From: Orthonyx spaldingii
Lineage: Eukaryota; Chordata; Aves; Passeriformes; Orthonychidae
DNA: 64,000 bases
Assembly (NCBI GenBank): GCA_013397795.1
Contig: VZTJ01000242.1
Coordinates: 1,053,091-1,117,090 of the forward strand
Reading direction: 5' to 3'
Of the stretch, positions 44,703-57,100 are shown in pieces. The first letter of the stretch is position 1. Each line of letters opens with the position of its first letter. Below the pieces are notes generated by a model. The model had not been told where the DNA came from and ran no database searches. It saw only the letters and a list, made by a program, of their open reading frames with translations. The position numbers and the translations under genes were made by a program.

Positions 44703-47700
44703 GAAGTTCTCCTGTCTCCTTTGCTGAAAATCTCAAGCCATGTTGTTTAAAGACCTCAGGAACTGCATAACTGCTTTTTTTTTCTTTGTTTTCATGGTAT
44801 AATATGTCAGAACCTGAGTATCTGGAGCAGTTTGGTAGATAGATATTATCCAAAGATATAAGACACATTTATCTCAGTTTTTTAGTGTTTTATTATCTTT
44901 CATTTTAATTTGGGGGAGTGTGAGGGACAGCAGGACTGAAGTAACTGGTTTGTGACCGATATTCTGAATTACAAGTAGTTGGTAGCCTGTGTTTCAGAAG
45001 AGGTAACATGTTCGTCCACTGCTATACACAGTAGAAAGGTGAGTCTTCAGAGCAGTTGCCTACAGATGTACTGTGGTTTAACTGTCAGTCCTCTCACAGT
45101 GCATTCTTTTTACAGGATAGACTCTTGGGTCCCATAAGCTAATAAACAGCAACCTCCATTTGGCCTCTTCATTTTTTAATCACCTTCCAGAATCTTTTTT
45201 TTCCTGTGCTGGGTGGAGGGTTTGTGAACATCACTATGAGAGATTTATGGCAAGAATTTGTGCAGGCTAATCAAGTGTAAGAAAGACTGACCATTGTGAA
45301 TTCTAGGTTGATCTCTCCCCCTATTGCTCTGAGAAGGAATAAGCAGAAATTTTTTTTTTAGTAGATTTGCTAGCCTTTCTGCCATGTTTTTTGGCCTTTC
45401 TGCCATAGAATTACAGATTTGTAATTCTAGCCAACAGAGGGATCCAGTTTGTTTGACAGAGACAGATGATACAGTCCTTTCTTTTTTTTGGTTTCTTTTT
45501 GCCTTAGAAAGACAATAGCAGAACAGTTGAGAGAACTGTTCTTCCAACAACAAGAGCTGATTCTGGATGAATGAGTGCATGCTTCCCAACTTCTTACACA
45601 GTGGTAACAATCTGTCCTGATTTCCTCTGGTGTGGCATATAACAAACAAAGACAGTTTCTACTGGGCTTGCATTTATTCCACTGAACCCATACCCATCAG
45701 CTACCCTGGAGTCACAAATATTTGTGGCCTCTGAGCCTGCAGTGCATTTGAAGTACAAAACTTCAAGAACAGAGTGCCCCTTCAGAAGATGCCTGTGTTC
45801 AGCTTGGAGGTGTCTCAGAAATCTGCAGCATCTCCCCGGTGGGACTGGGAAAGCCTGGGGAAAGAGGTGACCCGGACATCAGCCTTTGAAATGGCCCTTC
45901 TCCCTGAGGAAAATTAGGACAGGGGTACAGACAATTGGGAGTCAAGATTGCTTTTAAACTTTCTGCTACTCTCTTGTCCTCTCTATGTCCAGCCTCTGCC
46001 TTCTACCACCTCCCTTTGATATACCTGTACCTGCTGTCCTCCGTGATAGCTGATTGTGTAGGGAAAAACCAAGTTTTTTCACTGCAAACATTTGCTCCCA
46101 TTTTCCACTTCATTTTTATTGTGTGAGAGGCCTGAGCTGCCAACTTGTCTTTCTTGGGTTATTGCTGCCCGTGCTTGAGGCAAGCTCTGTGTTGGTGCAG
46201 TGACTATCTGGAATCAGACTGCAGGGAACCAGCTAAGGTGAGCATGAGAAGGAGCTGGGAGACACCTCACATGGGGCCTCTCTTGTCACCTTTTCAGGTC
46301 CCAAGTCCCTCTCTGGGCTGTGCAGTGCCATGCCTGTGCTTGTTCCCAGTTCTTGTGTCTCAATCTTCATCTGTTTCATCCCCATGGACCTGCTGGGTGA
46401 TTGCTGGGCTATCACTGACTCTGCCCTCCACCACACCCCTGCCCTGTGTGTCCTGCCTGTGGTGCAGCATCCCCTGCACCCCAATGGAGATACTGCACAT
46501 TCAGCTCTACTCCCAGTGGATTTTTTTGTGCACCAGTCTGGGGCCCTTCCAGAAGCTGCTGGTGGTGAAACTCCCTCAGAACACCTGGTTGTGCCATTGT
46601 GAAGCTTCCTCCAAATTCATGAGTTGCTTCACCTCTTGGTTGTCCACAGCTGATGCCCCTATGCCATCCCTTGTGTTTTGCACCCCCTGGCCATTATCCA
46701 TGACTCCTTCTCAGTGCCCTGTCTCAGAGTGCAGCTGGGCAGAGTGCAGGGTGCAGCTGGGCTGTCCATTGCCTACATTGCTCTGCCTCCTCCCTGCCTT
46801 CCTGCTGCACTCCAGTGATGGGGCTCTTCTGCCACATTGCTTTGATCCCAGGTGTGCACAGAATTGAGGTTTAAAATTACTTTCCTCCTCTGAGCTCTGG
46901 TCACCTGCTCTGCTTTTCCCATATTGGTTCATTTTTGCATATTTGTTTGCTCTTCAGAAATCTCCCTAACACTGACACTAGCCAACACTTTGGAAGGGCC
47001 TGGTGGGGTAGAGGTGTTAACACAGCAGATCATCTGAGATTGCTGTGCTCCAAATACATTGAAGGCACAATGGAATATTTGCCCTAGAAAATGAACAGCA
47101 AGCTGAAGACTGAGAAAGTGATAAAAAACCATAACGCCTTTAACTGTGCTCATTTCAGTGCAAGACAAACGTCGATCCTGTGCTGTGGGTGCACAACTGT
47201 GCATTGTGGTCTTCAGAGGTCAGATCCTAGCTTTCCTCCCTCATGCAGCATTTACAGAGAAACAAAGCCAAATGCTTGTTTGTGGCAGGCATTAAAGAAA
47301 AGCAAAGATCTCGATGCTGGTAGTGCACATTTGCAGAGCACGTGACACTCTGTTTTGTCAGCAGCACAGCGTTAGCCTGACATGAAATACAATGAGGGTG
47401 GCTGTGTGCTTCTGTAGAAAAGTGTGTCGCTGCTGTGTATGCATGAGGTGGCGGTGGGGAGATCTCATATGACTGACTCTGTAGTGCCATGCTGCACAGC
47501 TCTGTGGGGACTGTTCACAAACCAGACTGGGGTTAAAGCCAGGCTCTCTTTGTAAATAATGCAAAGAGAGAGCTCATGAATTACCCTTCTCAGGTGCACT
47601 TTCTGCAGAGCACAAGGCATGGAAGGCTAGGTAGTGTGGGGTGGTATGCACATATACTGCTCTGTCCTGCTGGCTGACATTCCCCCTAAGTTTTTTTTAA

Positions 47701-48210
47701 ACCACTGTTATTGAAGCCTCATGTGCAGACCTTGTTTTTAGTTAGTCTTCTAAACTCAAGATTAATGAATTAATTATTAAAAACCTACAGCCATTTGCTG
47801 ATCTCTTTTACTCTCTGGCCTTGGAAGAAGATAGGGTGTAGAGATGTTATTTAGCCAATGATCAATCAAATGTCTTGAAATCAATCTTGTTTAATATACT
47901 TACATGTATTCTGCAGGAAAAAACTGACCTGAAGATTGCTTAAGGTTGTAAAGCAAAGCAGAATGAAAAACATTTGTGTAACTGGTCTTTTTAAGCCCAG
48001 GATTTTTCCCTGCAAAATTAAGTTGAGGCACCATCAAGTCCATGAAACCCAATTCATTTTGCTTTGCCAATTCCATACCAAAACTAAACACACACACCAA
48101 GTTAGTTACCTTCTCCTTCAACTTCCTTTCATTTGCTGTCCATCCTGAACCTGGAGAGAGGTAAGAGGCTGGGAAAAACACAATCAAAAGACACTTAGGC
48201 AGAAATTTAT

Positions 48211-48322
48211 CCTTCAGCCCAGGTGAAGGGCAGGAGTGTGGGAAGAGGCTGCATGTTCCTTTCTCACCTTCAGCCCAGGTGAAGGGCAGGAGTGTGGGAA
48301 GAGGCTGCATGTTCCTTTCTCA
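48211..48322. repeat. Perfect 56-bp tandem duplication (two copies)
   Basis: The unit beginning CCTTCAGCCCAGGTGAAGGG and ending CCTTTCTCA occupies 48211-48266 and again 48267-48322. The copies are identical and directly adjacent. The lack of any difference implies a recent duplication or an assembly artefact. No coding role is visible. Confidence 0.95.
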
Positions 48323-49553
48323 TGGTTTTTAACAGAGAACAATCTTTCTGGGCACTGGGTCTCCTGGGCATGCAGAAATGTGGTTGCATGGCTCCCTGGC
48401 CTGGGAGGAGTGAGTGGGGCAGTCGGCTCAGAGCCCTAAAATATGTTGCATACAGCATGTCTGGGGAGGCCTAAGGAAAGCCATTTGTGTTTGACGAATT
48501 TTGCTGCAACCTCCAGGACAGCTTGTGAGCTTTGTCAGTCTCCTTTTCAATGCTGTATGTTGTCAGCAAAGAAACCATCTCCTTCTGGCCCACCAGCATG
48601 TGTCTGCTGGGTGGTGGGGTGTCCTCAGGCCTCCAGTGGATACTAGCTGTGGCAGTCCTTGGCTCAGACCTGGATCTGAAGCAGCTTGAGATGCAGCAGC
48701 TGGAGAGACATTGCATTAGTTATTACTGGTTCAGGATGATAAGACTTGGAAGGTAATTGTATGTTTTTTCCCTTTTGTTAGTAACCTTTCTAAATATTTT
48801 GCTGTGCACATTTTTCTGTTCTGGCTATTTATTTAGCCTGAGTAGGCCTCAGAAGACCTTTTTTATTATATGGATGAGAAATAAATGTTCTTGTACTGGA
48901 CTCCAGTAAGTGACATTCATATGTTGAGAAAGACACTGTGCAAACTGTATGCAAAAACTGTGATGAAACCAAGAGTCTTGGCAGTCATAGGCTTGTTATA
49001 GATTTGTTATCCCCAGAACCATGTGCGCCTTTAGTAACTATGCCACAAAACTCTCACTTTGCATAAATTGAACTTTCTGTGGGATGTAAATTATTAATGC
49101 ACTAAAATGTGCTGCTAACAGTTGTTTGCATTTGAAGCTATTACTCCCTGTTCCTGACATATACATTTGGTTGTTTACCATTTTCCCAGAGTCAGCAAAA
49201 ATACATCCTTTCTCTCCATGCCATGTGTTCTGTGCAAAGACCGCAGAAACCCAAGATGATTAATTCCGGGGGTGAGAGCAGTGCACACAAAAACCCGGTA
49301 ATAATGGAATTAGATTTAGACTCTGGGCCCCTTCATTGCCCCAAAATACTTAATCTTGGAATTAAAGAAAAAATTTTCTCCTGTCTGAGAGGTCAGAATT
49401 GGACTGCGTGGTCTGACGGATAAAATCAAAGCCCACTGTCAAAACGTGACCAGGAATCCAGGTAGTAGGCAGTGACCACAGAGACATCTTGACTGTCACT
49501 GTTGGTTGTGAATCACTCAGAGGGTAGTGTGACAGAGGGACTGCACCACTTTT

Positions 49554-49835
49554 ACAGAATCGCAGAACCAGTAAGTTGAAAAAAAGATCTCTGAGTTCAT
49601 AAAGTCCGACCTATGACGGAACACCACCTTGTCAACCAGACCATGGCACCAAGTGCCACATCCAATCTTTCCTTAAACATCTCCAGGGATGGCAACTCCA
49701 CCACCTCCCTGGGCAGCCCATTCTAATATATATTCACCCTTCCTGTGAAGTGATTCTGCCTAATGTTCAGCCTGAATCTCTTCTGGTGCAGCTTGAGGTT
49801 GTGTCTTCAAACCCTAGTTTGGTTGAACATCCTTG
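49554..49835 (-). mobile_element. CR1 LINE 3' end fragment
   Basis: The plus strand carries reverse-complement CR1 phrases: ACAGAATCGCAGAACCAGTAAGTTG, then CACCACCTTGTCAACCAGACCATGG, CATCTCCAGGGATGGCAACTCC and CCACCTCCCTGGGCAGCC. It fades after GCTTGAGGTTGTGTC. The element is 5'-truncated and on the minus strand. Confidence 0.9.
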
Positions 49836-51071
49836 CAGCAGTTTCAAATGAATCTCTGCCACAGAGAATCTGGTCCCAGACCCTTGAGGCGCTGAGGCAC
49901 GGGGATCAGGTGTGCAAGACAGCTTTCCTGGGATCATTGTCACTGAGGGAGGGTTCCCCTCCATTCTCAGTAGTGCTTCTTGGTTGCTGGGCTCCACTCT
50001 TTAAAAGTAGGAAGCGAAGGCTTGAAATATCACCCAGGGCAGCCAGGACAGGGCCAAAAGAAGGGAGTCTCTTCCCCCTTCCTGTGGAACATTTTAATTG
50101 ATAGCCCCCACTACAGGCCCCTCCTCAGACTCCTGCAGAAGACCAATATGTTCAAAAGGGCACTACTTCTTGTGAATAGGAAATGCCATTATATAGCTGA
50201 CCTAAACCTAATTTTAGGGTGTGAAGGAAGCAAACAGATGCAAGCAATTTAGAACAAAACCTCACCTTTTTGAGGCTTGCCCAGCTCAGAGATGATGGAA
50301 GATGATGTCTACACGATTTGCTATTAATTGGGTTTTAAAGAACCCTTTTTAAAGAGAACGATTGGACTTTCCCTGCTGCTGTAGGAAGAACTCTCAAAAC
50401 TCACCAAGCATGGTGGAAATTGCTGCTACCCTACCCCCACACTGAGTGGGAGGCTGTATACACACTAGCCTCACTGCTGTATGTAGTGTTACTTTATTCA
50501 CACAAATACACAACCCAGTTTTGCTGTTGTCACCCAAGTTGTATCAGCTGTTCTAGGATTACGAATCAAAGCTGATTAAAGCTTCATCCAAAATCAAATT
50601 TTTCCAATAACCTGGTGACAGAGAACCAACCATGAGGGAAACATGAGCCACTGGATCTTCTTTATACTGTTAGGGCATTGCAAAGGGGCTTATACTAAGC
50701 GTAATGTAATGTAATCCTACTCAGGAGTTGCTGTACGTCATCAGAGGAGCATAAACCTAAATCCAGGGTGAGGACTTAACACTCAAAACACCGGCCCATA
50801 GCGTGGGAGCTGGTGAGAGCACAGGGCACAGAAGACTGTAGATAATGCATATATTGGGTGGCATTGTGGGAGAATGGTGGTGACTACAGAGCCAACCAGT
50901 CTTGTCAGGCGGGGTTACTGGGGTGTATCTATGACCATATGCTGCAGCTGTTACAGCATCCCCTTTCCCATCTGCTCAAAAGTCATGCCTCCTACCTGAC
51001 GTCAGGGCTCTAGAGCAAAACCTTAGTTTTCTGGGCCAGAAACCAGCTCAAGAATTGCTGATGAGCACTAC

Positions 51072-51089
51072 AGCAGCAGCAGCAGCAGT
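51072..51089. repeat. (CAG)n microsatellite, six units
   Basis: Six consecutive CAG trinucleotides in non-coding sequence. The length is modest and may vary between individuals. Confidence 0.85.
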
Positions 51090-52039
51090 GATTTGGGTGC
51101 TATAGAAAGCTACAAGGCTATAGAAATGCTTCTACATGTGGAGAATCAAATACAGCTCTAAAGCCAAAGTGTGTGTGTATGTGGCTCCTTGTCTTTTCAG
51201 CCTTCTAGGCTGTATTTTGCCTTTGAAGTCCACTCCAGCATCAATGGAGAGCAGCCAGAGGCTGTACTGTGCCTACTCTATACCTCTTCACAAGCTACTA
51301 TTTGAAAATACTCATACCTGTACTCTGGGCAAAAGCTATCAGAAAGATGTTTGTCACTTCTATGGAGGAGGTCAGCTTCCTGATGGCTTTTTCTCTTCCC
51401 ATGACCAAATGCACTGCTAAGGTGCCAGAGAACATTATCCTTGTCAGCATTTCTTTCCAGGCTCTTTGCTGACTCAGACAGTTGTCCTGCTGAAGTATCC
51501 TGTGTTAGGAATGCCTTTTGAAAAGAGGCTAACTAATTCAACACCTGAAATGGAATCATCTGAATACTCTGCCGCTTTAAAAGTCCAGTTTTGAGAAACT
51601 GACTTCTTCTATAAGGAGACCAAACACTAGAATTTACCTGCACATATGTCGCCTGATGTGTCCTGCTGTCCTCAGAGGAAGCCCTGAGATCGGCCCTGAC
51701 GTGGGCTGGATGGCAATTGTAGTGCGTGAAGGGTATCCCGGAAGGATGGCCTAATCTGGGGAGATGGGAGGGGGTCTGTCCTTCAGTCTGCCACAGGTAC
51801 GAGGGACAGCTGTGGGTACCCAAAATGCTGTACTGTGTATCAACATCCCAATGTCCCAGATGGCAGCATGACTGACTGTAAAGTTGTCCCAGTCATGCAG
51901 TAGCAGATGGGGCAAGATAACCTTGAGAGATGACGGGACTGACTCAGCCCTGCGGATGCATTTCACGGTCAATACATCCTGTGTCGATTAGCCTGAATTC
52001 ACATCCATGATGCCTCAGCCAACCGCATCCTCAGAATCA

Positions 52040-52300
52040 ATATCAATATTTAACAACACCCATCCCCCGCTGTCCCCCGCCCCGCCTTCCCCCGGCTGCC
52101 CGAGCAGCAAAAAAACATCCCAGCAGATCCCCGCGGGTGAGGAGGGCACCCAGCCGTGCTGCTGGCGGGTGTAGGTGTCCCGCGGGGCCACCAGGTGCCA
52201 CTGCAGGGCAGGCACTGTTCCTCTGCAGGGCACCGCTGTTCCAGCGGAGGGCGGACACCGCTGTCCTGCTGCTGCCACGTGCCACGCGTTCTTCCTGTTG
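52040..52300. promoter_or_regulatory. Small GC- and CpG-rich block, possible CpG island
   Basis: About 260 bases of markedly higher GC and CpG content surrounded by AT-rich DNA, with CCCCGCCCCGCC-type GC boxes near 52077-52088. On the plus strand CCGCGG followed by GTGAGG near 52135 resembles a splice donor. No downstream exon that I could recognise follows, so this may be an orphan island, a promoter for a non-coding RNA, or simply GC-rich sequence. Confidence 0.35.
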
Positions 52301-53900
52301 GTGCCTTTGGCCACTTGGGTAGCTCGCAGCCTTCTCGGAAAGAGAGAACCTCCCTCAAAGCGATGTATGAGCTCTGCGTCTTATTCACCTGCGAAGAGTG
52401 AATAACCACCAGCCCTTGCTTGGGTGGTATCTCAGCTGAGAACTTGGGCAGGAAAATTAAAATACCCGGTCCTTCACGTGAGAAACAGCTTCTGACATAG
52501 TTAGTTGTGGTTCCTGCACTGTCAGCCCGGGGAATCCTTCCTGATTGCTTGCATAAAACACAAGTGTTCTCTAGTATGTTTTGAAGGGGGTACTCAAAGC
52601 ACTATTAATTTTCCCGTGACATGTAGTCATGGGAATGATGTGCCCAGATACTTGTGAGGACGAGAAGTGAGTTAAGTGTTCAGACTTCTAGAAGAGGCAA
52701 GTCCAGGTAAATGTGAGCACGAGTTAGTGGCTTTTATTATTCTGCGTTTATGGACTGGTGTTTCTTCACAATCCTCTTCCTACTACAAAGGCAAACACTG
52801 CCATTGTACTAGATTCAAGAAAGCATGAATTGTTAGCTCATGAACCATTTAATGGTTTATTTACAAATTCACACCAAACTGTGTGTTATTTAAATATTAT
52901 TGCAAAAGACAGATGTGAAGAATGTTGCCATTCCATGACACCACTCCTGTAACTGACCATAGTCATGAGAACACTTCTATGGCATGAGCCTTCCATTGAT
53001 GTGGATGCCTCTGGCACAATGCAGTGAGACCTAACACCAAGCTTTAAACTGGGTTCAGAAGATAGTTCTCTGTTCAGGACAGATTTGTGGAGAGATACTG
53101 ATGCTCTTTCTGCTCTGCTTTTGTGATCACCTGATGGTGCTGTATCTCTTGGATCCAGGGCAGTACTTGGTGACTGTATAAATAGTCCATATGGCCTTTA
53201 GGCTGTACCAGGAAGCTTTTTGAGGCACGTGGAGGGTATGTGGCATAGGCAGTCTACTGTCCTGTCTATGGTGTATACATACTCTGCGTTGCCTAACACA
53301 ACAGAGGACTGAGTTTAACAGCACTTGTGGCACGCAAAATCCTATGAATGTGGCCGTCCCCTTACTATCCTAAAAAACATTATGCTCCAAGAGATAGCAA
53401 CTAATGGAAATAGTCCCTTCCAGTCCACTGCAGATTCTTTGGGGTGCAAGCATAATAAGCTAGCTGCAAAATGACAATGTCTGTGACAGCAACGAAGCAC
53501 AAAAGGAGGAAAATGAAAACATTTCAAGCGTACAACACTGTTACACATCCCACTGTGAGAGGCCCTATTTGCAAACATCTGGGCTTACTCCTGAGCAGTA
53601 GTAACATGCATTTTATTGATCATTTAATACTCCATCAGTAGTTTTACATTAGTAATACTGTAATACCAAGTTAATATCAGTCTGTACATAATAATACAGT
53701 TTATTTACACAAATTAAGGAAATTGGTAAGTGCTGTTTTGCAAGCATTAAATATTATATGACTTCTCTTTTCACAAGTAGAATCCACAGGTCATTATTAA
53801 TGTTCTCATATTCTGATTAGTATTCCACTCAGGATCAAACTGAAAAGTGACTGACCCTTATTCAGAATTTCCAAAGTTTAATTTGCAGTTAAAGTACTTC

Positions 53901-54134
53901 CTACAGCAGCAGATAGGATTGTGTCATTAAATCAGTAAGATCTGTCCCATCTTCCCTGACATCTGCAGGGAGTTCTGTTTCTGCATGGTGTCCTGGTTGG
54001 TGACAAAACCCTTGGTTTCGCTTTCCCACAATCAATTCAGTCATTGAGTCTGGAGTTGCTTGTCTGCCATTGTCACCTGCACAGTTCTCACTGACAATTA
54101 CCCTTCTGCCCCACCACTGTGTGTCTGCCTCCAT
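53901..54134 (-). CDS. Unidentified 77-codon open frame, possible terminal exon
   Basis: The ATG-initiated frame encodes an acidic, cysteine-containing peptide starting MEADTQWWGRRVIVSENCAG and ending TDLTDLMTQSYLLL. Its amino-acid mix looks more protein-like than most frames nearby, and AT-rich sequence resembling a 3' UTR follows on the minus strand. I recognise no family, no clear acceptor upstream and no neighbouring exon. It may be chance. Confidence 0.15.
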   Translation of the reverse strand: MEADTQWWGRRVIVSENCAGDNGRQATPDSMTELIVGKRNQGFCHQPGHHAETELPADVREDGTDLTDLMTQSYLLL

Positions 54135-57100
54135 GCAAGTGATGAAGTATGTACCAGGGATTCTTCATATGGTTTTTCTTACTTGTTACCTAAAAGGAGT
54201 AAAACCCCAGTATAATGGACCCTTGGCAAATAAAAGAAAATGCCAGAAACTGCACGATAAAACACAACTAACAAATGGACCATTGGATGTTACTAAAGGA
54301 AAAAGTGTTTTAGTAAAGAATTTGCCGTTTCCCTCCCATTTTGTCATTTGGTTTCTGACAGGCATATATAAAATCATTCAAAAGGATTACCTAAGATGAC
54401 TGAAGCACACTTTACAGTGTTTATGAACATCTTCTGAGGAGAGCATGGTATTTAAATAAACAAGGTTGGGGAGGGGGAAGGGCTTCCTGCAATGGCCCCT
54501 CAAGGCTCAGGGCAATATTAAGATAAAAATTCCTATAGGTTTGGCAACATGCCTAGACACATAGGCAGTATGTGGGCATAGAAGTGCCTCTGCAGCCATT
54601 CCCTCTGCCATGAAGAGGCAGGTTTTGTTGCTGCCATACAGCTGGGCCTGGGTCCCCAGATGAGCGGATTGTGTTGTGCTGTAAGCTTACTCTCTGTGCC
54701 CAGGTACTGTGGTGCTCAAAATCGGGCAGAGAGGGTCAAGATAAGATTGATGGCTGAAGTGGCGGTTGGAGAAAGCAAGTCTGCTTTCTCCCCAGGTTGC
54801 AAGGAAATGACAGCGTTTGCTCAAACAAAGGGTGTACCAAGTGGTGATGGCGTGAGCTGAGAGGCAGTTGTCCTCTCCTGTTACACCAGGGACCTACTGG
54901 GTAACTGGGTACTACTGCACAGGGAATCTTCTGCAGCAAGTCTATCTGGACAGATCTATTGGGTCTTGTTTAGTCTCAGCACCATGAAGCAGCAACCTGA
55001 AAAAAAAGGCTGAGTGGGACGACACTTCACATGGACAGAGATCCTAAAAGAAAACTAGGCAAAATATGACCTTCATCTGCATTTGCTTGATAAACATCTT
55101 TGCCACATGCTCTGGGCAATCTCTATTTTGCTTGCCATGATTTTAACTGCAGGTGGCACTCCTCATGACAAAGAAGCTATGAATCTGTGATAGTAACAGA
55201 ATGAATAGAAGAAAATGAAATTAAATGAAAATGGGGGGATGGGAAAGCAGGATTAAACTTTCCACCCTGCCCCCCTTCTTCAAGGGGACGTGTGTTGACT
55301 AATAGCTGAGCCTTTCTGATGGAGAATTTAGATGTGTCAGTTTAACAAGGAGAGTCCTGATAAGAGGGGAAATTAATTTATCATGAAGATTTAAAGTATC
55401 ATGTTTTATCATGATTTAAATCAAAAAGCAGAGAGCTTCAATTTAAATTATTGCTTACATTTTGCTATGTGTGGGCTTTCAGGTTTTTTTTCCTCAAAGA
55501 AAGTCTGACTCTCATTTGCAGATAAAATCCAGCATATCTTTTGGCTGAGCTAGGGATACACTCAGGACCCACAGCTATTCTTCACTCATTTGCAAGGTTT
55601 AACATGTTTATTCAGATTAAATTTTTTTTCTTTCTTTATGATTCTGGAGGTTGATGAAGACCTATTTGCTTTTCCTAGTTAGTGGTTCCTGTGAACTTAA
55701 TTAAACTTCTGGAAGGGAACTGGGATTCAGTTAGCCTCCAAACAGCGTTTTAGCTGGGGTTTTGTATGTGTGAAGAAATGTACCTAAGTTCTTCTTTTTA
55801 CTTTCATACTTTCATACTTTCATAGAGTGAATAATGCAAAAGGGAAGGTTTATCAAAACATGTCCAACATTTAAAACTAAGTGATTTATTGAACAAAAGT
55901 AATATGATCCTTAGGCAGTTATTTGAATTTAGCTCCTGGTCAGAATGACCTTCAAGATTTTAACAGTAATAAATCTCATTTTACGTCTTGTTTACATTCA
56001 TAGATTAGAAGAGGAAAATTAAACTTTTCTGCCCTTCCTTTTACCTTCCAGTTCTCAGCTCTGAACAGACAAATAAGTGATCCCAAATGAGGAAAATATT
56101 CTCTCTGCACTTTTGGAAGTGACTGTTCTCCCAAACTGACTTCACCTTTTCAAAACACCCTCTTCCCCAGGGCACAGTTAAGGATTTCCACTGGCTCAGG
56201 ATTCCTTTATCTCTTCAAACATCAGCTCTAGTTTTTTAAACTAAACTCACATAATTTAATATAAAGAAAAATTACTTCTATTTTCACGTACATAAATGAA
56301 AAAAAATGTAAGTCAATTTATTTTCTACCTTCTGGTAGAGAGAAGGAAGGACTGGTGTTCCTTGCAACTGAGCTCTCCCAGAGAAACAGGTATGTTTTTT
56401 CTTCGGGCTCTTGTGAGACCTGAGCAATGTAACGTGGAGGCAGCCTGGCCATGAGGAGCCCTCTGTGCTGTCACCCCTGGCAGTGCTGGACATGCTTCAG
56501 GTGAACCAATCCCGATAAAAGGCAAAGCTAAGGGATATACTCCAAGTCATCAAATCCTATGACTGTGTGTGCAGGAGTTGGGAACTGTTGCAGGGCAGGT
56601 GATTTCCATGGCAGACACAGCTGCAGCAGCATGGCAAGGACAGTGGTGATCACCTTCTGAAGCCCTGGCATTCATTGTACTGCCCACAAGTGATATGCCT
56701 CCCTGTGCTTTTCTGGCAGAGATTGCACCTTCCTGGCCCAAACCTTAATGAAAATCTGAAACCTTAATGTGAAATGGGAAGTGGTACTGACTGCCTACCA
56801 TGACCTATTTCTGTGCTGATGGATGAGAAGTTCATAAGCTAGCTTAGTATTGCCACAAGATGTGAGCCAATGTCTCAGCTCCTGGAATCACAAGGTAATA
56901 GTAGAACACCAAGTTTTCTTTTGTTTATTTTTCTTTTTAAGTGAAGGTTTTGAGAACATCTAGTTGGAGAGGAAACCTGACCTCCCCTGTTGTATGGTCT
57001 TTCCTTCACCCAGGCAGAGAGAACACATGCACTGCATTTTGAGAAAAGCAGTGAGTTATTTTCAGCAGCTGAGGCTGAGAAAAACAATTTCTCCACTTCC

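Larger units (their letters stand above)
42978..49553. other. Gene-poor region downstream of FUT10
   Basis: No gene was recognised. Contents are an AT-rich alternating TATA/CATA stretch near 42990-43030, poly-T and TTTG-rich simple sequence at about 44655-44702, and the exact 56-base tandem duplication at 48211-48322. A GC-richer block at about 46150-46865 is open for 240 codons in one frame without a recognisable domain. The word CATCTGTTGG occurs near 43420, 44398 and 44579. FUT10 3' UTR may extend into the first few hundred bases. Confidence 0.5.

Noticed and set aside
46145..46867. 240-codon plus-strand frame rich in Cys, Ser, Pro and Leu
   Set aside because: It starts without an ATG, sits in locally GC-richer sequence with overlapping open frames on both strands, and has no recognisable domain. 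A decayed pseudogene cannot be excluded but nothing identifies one.
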